From NCBI GenBank assembly GCA_036250195.1, contig JAVHZZ010000005.1:69719505-69783504 (forward strand): a DNA stretch of 64,000 bases, written 5' to 3'. Shown one piece after another: positions 48,611 to 59,500 of this stretch. Position numbers and translations under genes: made by a program. Source of the DNA: Mixophyes australis (Eukaryota > Chordata > Amphibia > Anura > Limnodynastidae). Within the stretch, counting starts at the first letter, position 1; each line of letters begins with the position of its first letter. The notes under the pieces were generated by a model that worked only from the letters and a program-made list of their open reading frames with translations, made no database searches and was not told the origin of the DNA.

Positions 48611-49863
48611 CATGAGTAGGAAGAGGAAAGGACAGAAGTTTCTTTATTTAGGTGCACAGAATCCTTTATAATTAGTTATTCTACTACATACATTTAATTC
48701 ATCCTTATGTTAAAATATAACCTTTATTGAAGTTAATTTAAAAAGCGAAAATGTGGATTAAAAAGTATACTTATAGAAAGTGATCTTAATAATAAAAGCT
48801 GGAAACACTACCATCCTGTACCTATATAATCCTGCTTCATGGATTATATGGTATGAAGATGTTAATTGATTTAACCTGCAGTGCTATGAAGAGGTCAATT
48901 AAATATATGACCTGCAGTAGCAAAATAGATATATAATGTGTAAATAGTATATACCAGTCTACTTGATAATAGCTCTGGATATCTAATTACAAAGAATTGA
49001 ATAGTGTTAGCCGTCCTATTCTCTTGATATCTTATATAATTAGCAAGTCAAAATATACACCCTGCATTGAGTATGAATGATAGTATAATCAACTCTCTCA
49101 CTACAGCTATTTGAGGTCTAATAAGACTATTAACAGTATTCTCCGTGAATTTCGTTTCTAAATAACTGAAGTTATGGGGTGTGATTTGCTATCTGCCTCT
49201 TAGTCCCCTCTATCTTTGGGTATAATGGGGTATAACTGCAAAATTAGATTTCTTCAAGTATGAGGAATGAGTGGTTCCAGCGGTAATGCCGACGCGCGTT
49301 TCGCTATGTTGCTTATTCAAGGCAAGCAAAAGAATACTGTTAATAGTCTTATTAGACCTCAAATAGCTGTAGTGAGAGAGTTGATTATACTATCATTCAT
49401 ACTCAATGCAGGGTGTATATTTTGACTTGCTAATTATATAAGATATCAAGAGAATAGGACGGCTAACACTATTCAATTCTTTGTAATTAGATATCCAGAG
49501 CTATTATCAAGTAGACTGGTATATACTATTTACACATTATATATCTATTTTGCTACTGCAGGTCATATATTTAATTGACCTCTTCATAGCACTGCAGGTT
49601 AAATCAATTAACATCTTCATACCATATAATCCATGAAGCAGGATTATATAGGTACAGGATGGTAGTGTTTCCAGCTTTTATTATTAAGATCACTTTCTAT
49701 AAGTATACTTTTTAATCCACATTTTCGCTTTTTAAATTAACTTCAATAAAGGTTATATTTTAACATAAGGATGAATTAAATGTATGTAGTAGAATAACTA
49801 ATTATAAAGGATTCTGTGCACCTAAATAAAGAAACTTCTGTCCTTTCCTCTTCCTACTTATGA
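48611..49863. repeat. Giant near-perfect palindrome (532-bp arms, 188-bp loop)
   Basis: The left arm 48611-49142 is repeated as its reverse complement at 49331-49863; by eye the arms are almost identical, with a G/A difference near the outer edge. The loop is 49143-49330. The unit 48615-50004 is flanked by the 15-bp direct duplication CAAATTGCAGGCATG (48600-48614 and 50005-50019), which looks like a target-site duplication. A 141-bp single-copy tail (49864-50004) lies between the right arm and the right duplication. No ORF of note. The long, variable-size duplication fits target-primed integration (LINE or Penelope-like) better than a DNA transposon. Confidence 0.9.
49288..49328 (-). ncRNA. 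Degenerate hammerhead-ribozyme-like motif
   Basis: In the palindrome loop, the minus strand reads GCGAAACGCGCGTCGG (about 49305-49290). That is the GAAA core strand, a minimal stem III around GCGC and the GUC cleavage triplet of a type I hammerhead. Upstream the core expected as CUGAUGA reads TTGAATA, and flanking TGCC and GGCA could pair as stem I. Loss of the essential C and G of the CUGANGA core predicts no self-cleavage. Minimal-stem-III hammerheads are known from Penelope-like retroelements; the assignment is by motif recall only. Confidence 0.4.
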
Positions 49864-50019
49864 TATTGTTTGGTTTCCAGGTAGCACCCCAGCTAAATTG
49901 ATTTATATGATATATAACTAATAGTATACATTATTCAAGAATATTCTCCTACTAGACTGGGCAAGAATCCTACAGTTGGTGCGGTAGAATAACCCCCTGT
50001 TACACAAATTGCAGGCATG

Positions 50020-50323
50020 GCCAGCGCTTGGTTACTTATAAATGTTCTGTGTGCATGACTGTGTCAGAGTGCTATGTTTTATGTGGAACTTCTCTAATTG
50101 TATGGTCCAAACAATGTAAATTAATAGGAGTGTAGTAGTTTCATTTGATCATAAACAGAGAATAAAAAATAAATAGGTGCTGGAGGCAATGGGGGTCTTG
50201 TAGCTAGAGGACAGGTAGTCTTAATCTAGCAATGATCATCAATTTGTCAGCTTTTCAAGACTTTGTCTTACAAATCTTATGACAAAATGTATACTGTATT
50301 TTTATATCCGTATGTATTGTATG
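50020..50323. other. No gene recognised
   Basis: Short unassigned stretch between the palindrome insertion and the LTR-like copy. Confidence 0.4.
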
Positions 50324-50746
50324 AAATAAAGATTTTCCAATGTGATTGCTGTGGTTCCAAAGCACAAGAATATTATTAGTAAAATATATTACAGGGAAAA
50401 TTATCGCACACATACACCTGCACGATTGTCACCAACAACAGAACAACAGAACCTTCATTCAGAACGCTCTGGTTTCAAAAGCCAGAGGTGAAAAATGTAT
50501 ACACTGTACAGTCATAGAATGCAGTGACATCACAAAGTTACACAATTACAGTATTAAGGCCCACATTCACTGGTCGATGGGTCTTGACCTCCTAAGAACT
50601 CAATGCTGCGTGACTGATTCCTCTGGTCATTGTTCCTTGAGGTGGGGGTCATCTTTCCATGTGTGGCAAGGTGTCCTTTCCTCAGGCTTCCACCTCTAGA
50701 CCTTTATAAACTGGTTCTTTTATGACATCTCTGGAGATGCTATTTG

Positions 50747-52289
50747 GGGATAAATGTATCAAGGTCCGATGTTTTCAGCATGTTAAATTCGCGACAAATG
50801 GTTTTAGTCCAAAAGTCATCAAATGTATAAACCTGCGATTTTTACCCTGATCTTCCAATGACAGCGATTATTGTGTTAAAAAAACAAACAGACACCATTT
50901 TGTTTTCTGGAACTACAAGTCCCAGACAGCCAGGGTGCCATAAACAGTCTGGGCATGCTGATGCTTGTATAACTGCAAGCACCAGCATACTCATGGCAGC
51001 CAGAGCATGTTGGCATTTGGAGAACCACAAGTGCCAAAATGCACTGACACCCACGGCTGGCGGGGACCTGTAGTTCCATAATACAAAATGTTAAATAAAC
51101 CAAACCACAACTCCCTCATTCAAACCACATACATGTAATAAAAAGAATTAAACCCCAATAAAGACACTAAACACTCTCATTTATACCACATATTTTTATT
51201 AAAAATAATACATCTCCAAAATACTCACCAGTGATGTTTTTATCTATCGTCAGCAGCTTTTAATCCTAAAATTAGTGTAAACCAAGTCCAAAATAATTTT
51301 GTTTCCAAAAGTCCTGCTTGTAAATGTCCCAGATTAATTTGTAATTCCAGTAGTCCACGCTTGGAAAATTCTTCATTTCTTCTGGCCAGGAGAGCCCCCT
51401 TGTTGATTGAAGTCTTGTTATCTTCAGCCAGAAGGGCCCCATATTTGTTAGATCGAATCCGGAACATGCTTGTTTACAAAAAATTAAAAAAAGATGACAG
51501 ACGCCGCAAACAGCTTCTACACTGTAGAAGCTCCGATATGCAATGAACTTAGCACAGCCGCAAAGTCTATTTATAGTATTAGGGGATTTTCCCACGACAG
51601 CATGGGAAAATCCCCATATACTATAAGTAGACCTCGCGCAAGAGCTAACTTCATTTCCCCCCCTATTACCCACAGCCCACAGGGGTAGGAAAGGGGGGGT
51701 CTGCTTGTTTTTTTTCGGTGGACCACACTCCCTAGGAAATCCAGGCCATCGCTGAACAGCCTGGGGTTGGTTGTCATTATGGCAGGGGGACCCCTGCCAC
51801 GTGTCGCCCTGCTATAGTGCCATCCACCCCGGCTGGTTTGCCTAGTGCTGGTTAAGTGAAAAGTTTCACGTAACCAGCAGTAGGCTGGCAGCAATAGGCT
51901 TAATAGTACTTGGGTGGGGGGACACCACACTTTTTTTAAAAAAATTTTTTTATCCATTTTTCACACTTTTGACAGCTGCCAGGACCTCTGACTTTATAGT
52001 CTGAAAGTGTAACAGTGATGTGTTTACTAATCACGCTTGTTGAATGCAGCATGCTTTATGTAGCAATTTTTAAAGTTTGCTTAATCGCAGCTTCATACAT
52101 TTGAGACTTGTATAGCTAGAGTGGCAAACAGTCTGGAGTTTGATCTCTATCGATTTTGGAAATAGCGCTTTTGACAGAAACACATCTCTGGCGATTTTAC
52201 ATGAAATCTCAGGTTCATACATCTGCGAGTTTCAACTCTTCCGAGAAAATCGCTGGATTTACAAAATCACACCTTGGTACATTTATCCC
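50747..52289. mobile_element. Inverted-repeat DNA element, 3-bp TTG duplication
   Basis: Termini GGGATAAATGTATCAAGGT and its near-exact inverse (ACCTTGGTACATTTATCCC) bound 1,543 bp, flanked by TTG on each side (50744-50746, 52290-52292). Removing the element and one TTG restores the uninterrupted sequence seen in the homologous repeat near 15491 (attatttggtgta). The 3-bp duplication and G-rich ends suggest a non-autonomous PIF/Harbinger-type element. It contains no intact transposase; the ORFs inside show no domain. Confidence 0.85.
51568..51630. repeat. Short hairpin inside the element
   Basis: ctatttatagtattagggga / ttttccca pairs with tgggaaaa / tccccatatactataagtag around a 7-8-nt loop, giving about 25-bp arms with one small bulge. 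The stem contains ggggattttccc. Confidence 0.75.
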
Positions 52290-52440
52290 TTGGTGTATGA
52301 AAAGTATACCTAGTGCCAATCGTGCAGGTGTATGTGTTCACAATCTGCAAACACTACATAAATAATACCAGAAATGTTCTCATGCGAATGGAAACAGAAT
52401 GAACCAAACTAGGTGCAATTACTATGTTGGAAACAATAAT

Positions 52441-53464
52441 TAGCTTTTTCACCGCGTTATATTTTATATTAAATGATAAAAATACATTAAACTTTCTTCT
52501 ACTTCTAAGATCTTCTACTAGTTTGTACTGCTTCTCACCAGGTAAATCTACTGCAGATTTCAGTATTCAAGAGGAGACATGAGAAATAATAACTTTATCA
52601 ACTAGAACAGGTATATAAAAATGCAGCTCAACATGAAAAGTATTACATTACAAATAAAATTATTTGTTATGCAAAATTCCATTAGTACTAAGTCAGGAGA
52701 AACAAATCTAGTATGTATCATTCAAAAATGTAGTAATACTTTAGTCATTGGTGGGGAAATGGACCTTATTAAACAATAAATAATACTATGGGTAAAAATA
52801 AGTAAGACATTTAATTGTACACACAGCAGATTGAAGTGGATAGATCTTAAGTCTCCATTAAAAATTTTGGTTGTATAATGAACACAATTGGCTTGAAGTC
52901 AGTTCACAGAAATAAAGACACAAGAAAGGTCTTAGTCGTTGACAAATTTTTCTACATTTTGTGTGTGTACACACAATGTATACAATTTTTATTTTGACGG
53001 AAAGCAGGACAAACCCCAACATTAGGTAAATCACTTTAGATCATCAGTAATTGGGCTGCAGTGATATATTGGCACCTTTTTTCACAAAAAATGCAATTTG
53101 CTAAATTACCAATCAGTGTCTTTTTTTAATACACTGGCGCAAAAGTTTTTTGGCACTTTTCATGCGGTATGATTTTTGGACTTGTGCAATTGAAGCAGAG
53201 ACACTTGCGATCCATCGTCCCTTTCTGCATACTCTGAACTGTCATCGTCTCGTTGCCTTTACAGTTTATTGTCATTTGTTATTTCTAGTTTGTTTAACAT
53301 ATGTTATTGTATGCTGTGCATATTTATGTTAATTGTTATTTCAGTTCAACAAGTTATTCTTAAATGTCACCAGGTGGAATGGTAAATCAGGAACAAGATA
53401 TCTGGGTTAATCAAATAGAGTATGCAGATATAATACTTTCAAACTTTTCATGTTTAGCTAACTC
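52441..53464. other. No gene recognised
   Basis: Unassigned AT-rich sequence. Confidence 0.5.
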
Positions 53465-53472
53465 CTAGGCAC

Positions 53473-53883
53473 CAGGCCCGGTGCTCCCATTAGGCAAGGT
53501 TAGGCACTTGCCTAGGGCGCCGGGCTCTGGAGGGCGCCTGGAGGGCGCCACAGAATTCTAAAATACTTTAAAACTGTGCGGCGACCGCTGACCATCCCTA
53601 TCACGGCCGCCGCACAGCATTCAGATGGACGTGGAGGGGGGGGGAAGAGGCTATTTTGTCACCACCGACGCCTTTCTGCTCCGTCTCCTCCCCTCCACTT
53701 ACTAGTGTCAGTGAGTGGAGGGGAGGAGATGGAGCAGAGAGGCGGCGGTGGTGAGACAAGGTAAGGAGAGGAGGGAGGAGGGCGGCGATTTTTGCGGGGG
53801 GGGGGGGGGGCGATTTTTGCGGGGGGGGGGGGGGCACTTTTTAAAAAATGCCTAGGGCGCCGTGGACCCTAGCACCGGCCCTG
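53473..53883. mobile_element. hAT-type MITE with exact 8-bp duplication, G-rich
   Basis: Begins CAGGCCCGGTGCT and ends AGCACCGGCCCTG, flanked by CTAGGCAC on both sides (53465-53472, 53884-53891). Subterminal 'gcctagggcgccg' blocks are also inverted. Two G-homopolymers of 14 or so (53797-53810 and 53821-53834) lie in the right half. The GC-rich ORFs on both strands are compositional artefacts. Confidence 0.92.
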
Positions 53884-54190
53884 CTAGGCACCTTCTCCAC
53901 ATGGAGCTAACAGTCCCCAACCACCATGGGGGAGGACACTCTGGGTTAAATCTTATCATTTTCCCACCTATCATAACCTAGCCACCACTCCTAGTCTGTC
54001 CACCATTAGCTCCACCACCGTCAGAATATTGAAGGAGATATAACCTGTGTTTTTTACTGTATTGAGTGTGTGTGTGGATTAGTGTCAAGGAACTGTGCTT
54101 CCATCAAATGTGCATGCTGTGCCTGCAAAGGATTGCATCTGTCAGGTGATTGTATATCTGCATGTCTGTATTGCCATCTACAGAATAAAG

Positions 54191-56593
54191 TAGGGATGTG
54201 CACCGGCGACTTTTGAGGTCTCGTGTTTTGTGTTTTGGATCCGGATTTTCATTATTTTTGGGGTTCGGATTTGTCTCGCAAAACACTTGACGAAAGGTCT
54301 CGGTTCGGATTTAAGGTTTTGGATTCGGATTTTTTTTGAAAAAAACATAAAAAGTTTAAAAATCAAGTTTTTGGGCTTATTTTCACTCCTACGCTATTAT
54401 TAACCTCAATAACATTCAATAACAAGAATTTCCACTAATTTACAGTGTATTCTGAACACCTCACAATATAGTTATTAGTCCAAAACGTTGCAACGAGGTA
54501 TCTTTCTGGACTGCGTAGAGGAGTGGGTCACCACAATATATATAATAAGAAAACCATCAACTTGTATGATTCGCAGCAATAAATGTACCTGGAGTGCGTA
54601 GAGGAGTGGGTCACCACAAGATATAATAAGAAAACCATCAACTTGTATGATTCGCACCAATAAATGTACCTGGACTGCGTAGAGGAGTGGGTCACCACAA
54701 TATATATTAAAAACCCTGAACTTGTATGATTCGCACCAATAAATGTACCTGGACTGCGTAGAGGAGTGGGTCACCACAATATATATAATAAGAAAACCAT
54801 CAACTTGTATGATTCGCACCAATAAATGTACCTGGACTGCGTAGAGGAGTGGGTCACCACAATATATATTAAAAACCCTGAACTTGTATGATTCGCACCA
54901 ATAAATGTACCTGGACTGCGTAGAGGAGTGGGTCACCACAATATATATTAAAAACCCTGAACTTGTATGATTCGCACCAATAAATGTATCTGGACTGCGT
55001 AGAGGAGTGGGTCACCACAATATATATAATAAGAAAACCATCAACTTGTATGATTCGCAGCAATAAATGTACCTGGACTGCGTAGAGGAGTGGGTCACCA
55101 CAATATATATAATAAGAAAACCATCAACTTGTATGATTCGCACCAATAAATGTACCTGGACTGCGTAGAGGAGTGGGTCACCACAATATATATAATAAGA
55201 AAACCATCAACTTGTATGATTCGCACCAATAAATGTACCTGGACTGCGTAGAGTAGTGGGCACTGGGCACCACAATAAAAAATATATAGAAAACCTTCAA
55301 CAGGTCTGAATTACACCCAAAAATAGTATCTGGACTGCATAGAGGACTGGCCACTGGCCACCACAATATAATATATAGAAAACCTTCAACAGGTCTGCAT
55401 TACACCGAAAAATAGTATCTGGACTGCGTAGAGTAGTGGGCACTGGGCACCACAATAAAAAATATATAGAAAACCTTCAACAGGTCAGAATTACACCCAA
55501 AAATAGTTTCTGGACTGCATAGAGGACTGGCCACTGGCCACCACAATATAATATATAGAAAACCTTCAACAGGTCAGAATTACACCCAAAAATAGTATCT
55601 GGACTGCGTAGAGTAGTGGGCACTGGGCACCACAAGAAAAAATATATAGAAAACCTTCAACAGGTCTGCATTACACCCAAAAATAGTATCTGGACTGCGT
55701 AGAGTAGTGGGCACTGGGCACCACAATAAAAAATATATAGAAAACCTTCAACAGGTCAGAATTACACCCAAAAATAGTATCTGGACTGCATAGAGGACTG
55801 GCCACTGGCCACCACAATATAATATATAGAAAACCTTCAACAGGTCAGAATTACACCCAAAAATAGTATCTGGACTGCGTAGAGTAGTGGGCACTGGGCA
55901 CCACAATAAAATATATAAAAAACCTTCAACAGGTCTGCATTACACTGCACATACGGCTGCTCCTCCATCCTCTCCATCATATACATGTTGGAGTTTCAGC
56001 GTGTGAAAACCTCTTGTTTTTGATAATGTCAGTGCATTTTGAATATTTTTCAATTTGCCCCACACCACTGAATGTACTTTATCTATGATACGCATCTATC
56101 TATCTTGACTGCGTAGTGTGGTGGCCCCGGTACACAATTTGGTACTGAGGCCACAATATAATTAAAAAACCCTCCACGGGTCAGAATTCCACCAAAAAAG
56201 GGTATGGGCTGCGTAGTGTGGTGGCCCCGGTACACAATTTGGTACCGAGGCCACAATATAATTAAAAAATTGGGCATCAACTGTCACCGTTGTTTAATAT
56301 CTGATACACCTAAATATGGACTGCACAGTGGAGTGGCCCTGGTAGTAAATTTGGTACCGGGGACACAATACCTCCATCAACCCTCTAAATCCCACTCCAC
56401 TGATGGCGGACACCGGGCGCACGTCTAACACCAACATTGCAGTTACAGCCGCAGTTATACGCTTTGCAATAGGGTGACTACTATCGTATTTTGTGGTCAT
56501 GGCAAACGACTGTTGGACAGTCAATTGTTTTGTGAAAGACTTAGCGGTCTTACGACTTCCCCTCTGGGAAGATGACCGACTAACAGACCGACT
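54191..56593 (-). mobile_element. hAT transposon 3, one end, joined to gypsy
   Basis: Starts TAGGGATGTGCACC and follows the left end of hAT 2 closely through the minisatellite zone and the transposase N-terminal block. It stops at 56593, where gypsy pol begins. The last hAT-derived bases are the serine-arginine codons just after the BED region (compare 39570-39600). The other hAT end is not in the window and may lie beyond 64000. The candidate duplication on this side would be GAATAAAG (54183-54190). Confidence 0.85.
54507..55960. repeat. Two-tier minisatellite in hAT 3
   Basis: 54507-55245 holds about nine units of roughly 78-83 bp (ctggactgcgtagaggagtgg...). 55246-55960 holds about eight units of roughly 90 bp with alternating 'gagtagtgggcactgggcac' and 'gaggactggccactggccac' variants, suggesting a higher-order two-unit repeat. 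Minus-strand ORFs here are repeat translations. Confidence 0.92.
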
Positions 56594-59500
56594 AACTGGC
56601 TGCGGAGCTGAGGGAGGAGTTGAGAAACGGTTGATAATCAGAGGTTTGAGCAAGGATACGTGGAAGGCATTAGAAATCCGAAGATTCTTAGGAAGAAAAA
56701 GTTTCACACATACTGGATTGATTACTTGAATGATCCTATATGGACCAATAAAACGAGGGGCGAATTTCATGGATGGAACCTTCAAACGAATATTTTTGGT
56801 GGATAACCAGACACGATCTCCAATTTTTAGTGGGGGAATAGCCCGCCTCTTCTTATCTGCGAAAGATTTATATTTGATAGATGTCTTCTTTAAACAGGTT
56901 TTGACCTGAGGCCAGATATTTTTAAAGGTCTGACAAACAGTTTCCACCGCAGGAACTTGGGTGGGCGGGAGGGCAGGAAATTCCGGAAAAGACGGATGGT
57001 GACCGTAGACCACAAAAAATGGAGTTTTGGATGATGACTCATGATACATGTTGTTATGGGCGAATTCAGCCCAAGGAAGCAACTCTACCCAGTTGTCTTG
57101 ATTGGCTGATGAAAACATTCTTATAAAAGTCTCAAGATCTTGATTGACACGTTCAGTTTGTCCGTTAGATTGCGGATGGTAAGAAGATGAGAGTGCTAAT
57201 CGTATGCCCAAGGTTTTACAAAGGGCTCGCCAGAATCTGGAAACGAATTGTACTCCTCTATCAGACACAATCTCAGATGGACATCCATGGATACGGAAGA
57301 TCTCTTTAATGAAATGTTCAGCCAGGATGGACGAGGAAGGCAAACCAGGCAGAGGGATGAAATGAGCCATCTTCGAAAATCTGTCCACCACCACCCAAAT
57401 AGTGTTATGATTCTTACTAGGTGGTAAATCAGTAACGAAATCCATACTAATATGGGTCCATGGTTTGGACGGAATGGGTAGTGGTCGTAGCAACCCTGCT
57501 GAAGTTCTACGGGAGGATTTGAACTGAGAACATAGTTCACAGGAAGCAATGAACTCTTTGACGTCTCTCCTCATTGAAGGCCACCAGTAACTTCGAGAGA
57601 GGATCTCAAAGGTCTTGTGTTCACCGGCGTGTCCAGAAAAACGAGAGGCATGGAACCACGAAAGGATTTTCCTCCTTAGAGTAGGAGGCACGAGGGTCTT
57701 CCCAAATGGTAGCGTTTTGGTGGATGAAGCGGCCAGTGAGATACATTTGGGATCTAGAATGGTATGGTTGGAACCCTCTTCTATATCAGAGGACGTCACA
57801 AAGGCTCTAGATAAAGCATCAGCTTTTTTGTTCTTGGCAGCTGGTTTGAAGGTAATTATTAATTCAAAACGGGAAAAGAAAAGAGACCATCTTGCTTGAC
57901 GAGGGTTCAAGCATTGGGCAGACTGGAGATATGACAAGTTCTTATGATCCGTGAAGATTGTCACCGGATGGCGAGCTCCCTCCAATAAGTATCTCCATTC
58001 CTCTAATGCGGCTTTGATAGCCAGTAATTCCTTGTCCCCGATGGTATAATTCTTCTCTGCGGGCAGGAGACCCCGAGAATAGAAGGCACAAGGATGGAAC
58101 TTTTGCTGTTCAGAGCGTTGGGAGAGAATAGCTCCTAAGCCCACATTAGAGGCATCTACTTCTAGAAAGAAGGGGAGTGTCACATCAGGCTGTCGAAGGA
58201 TTGGAGCCGAAGAGAAGGACTCTTTTAGTGTTTGAAAGGCTTGAAGAGCCTCAGGTGACCATTGCTTAGGATTAGCCCCTTTTCGAGTCAGGGCCACAAT
58301 AGGAGATGCAATGGAGGAAAAGTCTTGAATGAAGCGTCTATAGTAATTGGCAAAACCTAAAAAACGCTGGATAGCACGAAGAGTAGTTGGCTGGGGCCAA
58401 TGTAGTACAGCACTCACTTTGTCTGGATCCATCTTCAGGCCAACTCCGGAAACTATATACCCCAAGAATGGAATTTGGGGTAATTCGAATGAACATTTTT
58501 CTAATTTACAGAACAATGAATTTTTCCGTAGTCTGGAGAGGACTTCTGCCACATGTAGGTGGTGAGAAGGCAGGTCCTGTGAAAAAATCAGTATGTCGTC
58601 CAGGTAGACGACGACACATACATATAATAAGTCCCGAAAGATCTCATTGATGAAGCCTTGAAAAACAGCGGGGGCATTACACAGCCCGAAAGGCATTACC
58701 AGATATTCGTAATGCCCGTCTCTGGTGTTAAACGCTGTCTTCCATTCGTCACCGGAACGGATTCTGATTAAATTATAGGCACCACGAAGATCCAACTTAG
58801 TAAAGATACGGGCTCCCTTGATGCGATCGAATAGCTCAGTGATCAACGGAATGGGATACCGATTCTTGATAGTAATAGCATTGAGTCCACGAAAATCTAT
58901 GCAAGGGCGTAATGATCCATCCTTCTTTTTGACGAAGAAGAACCCAGCTCCAGCGGGCGAGGTGGAAGGTCGAATGAACCCACGCTGGAGGTTCTCCTGT
59001 ATATACTCAGAAGTAGCTTGAGTCTCAGGTAACGAGAGTGGATAGACCCGGCCCCTGGGGGGAGTCTTGCCAGGAAGAAGGTCGATCGGACAATCCCAAG
59101 AACGATGAGGAGGAAGACGTTCAGACTGAGCTTTATCAAAAACATCGGTAAATGAAGCATATTGAGGAGGGAGTCCCAATGAGGTAGATGAGATGGAAGA
59201 TTGCTGTACTTTGAGAGGAATGACTTGGGAAAGGCAATGATGGTGACATTCAGACCCCCAAGACGTGACTTGAGGGGTGCGCCAGTCAATCTGGGGAGAG
59301 TGACACTGAAGCCATGGAAGGCCTAAGACAATCGGACTTGTCGTAACAGGAAGGATTAAAAACGATATTTCTTCATGATGCAGGGCACCAATCTGAAGGG
59401 TTACTGGAGACGTACTCTGGGTGATGAGACCGTTGATGAGACGTGATCCATCGATAGCCGTCACAGTAATGGGTGTTTTTAAGGTAATCACTGGTAGAGA

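Larger units (their letters stand above)
50324..52440 (-). repeat. Second copy of the retroviral-type LTR, interrupted
   Basis: 50324-50746 and 52290-52400 are collinear with 15114-15594. Shared words include ataaagatt at the start, 'tgcagtgacatcacaaag', 'tggtcgatgggtcttgacct', 'cctctggtcattg', and after the interruption 'tggtgta...' and 'ctacataa'. It has no internal retroviral genes next to it, so it is probably a solo LTR. The interruption is the inverted-repeat element at 50747-52289. Confidence 0.65.

Noticed and set aside
48276..48619. Overlapping 108- and 99-codon ORFs
   Set aside because: Opposite strands, no recognisable domain, AT-rich context; either could be chance.
53576..53837. 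Proline- and glycine-rich ORFs on both strands
   Set aside because: Produced by G-homopolymers inside a hAT MITE.
54475..55366. ORFs of 154, 64 and 62 codons as genes
   Set aside because: They are translations of the tandem units in hAT 3; the same peptide recurs with each repeat.
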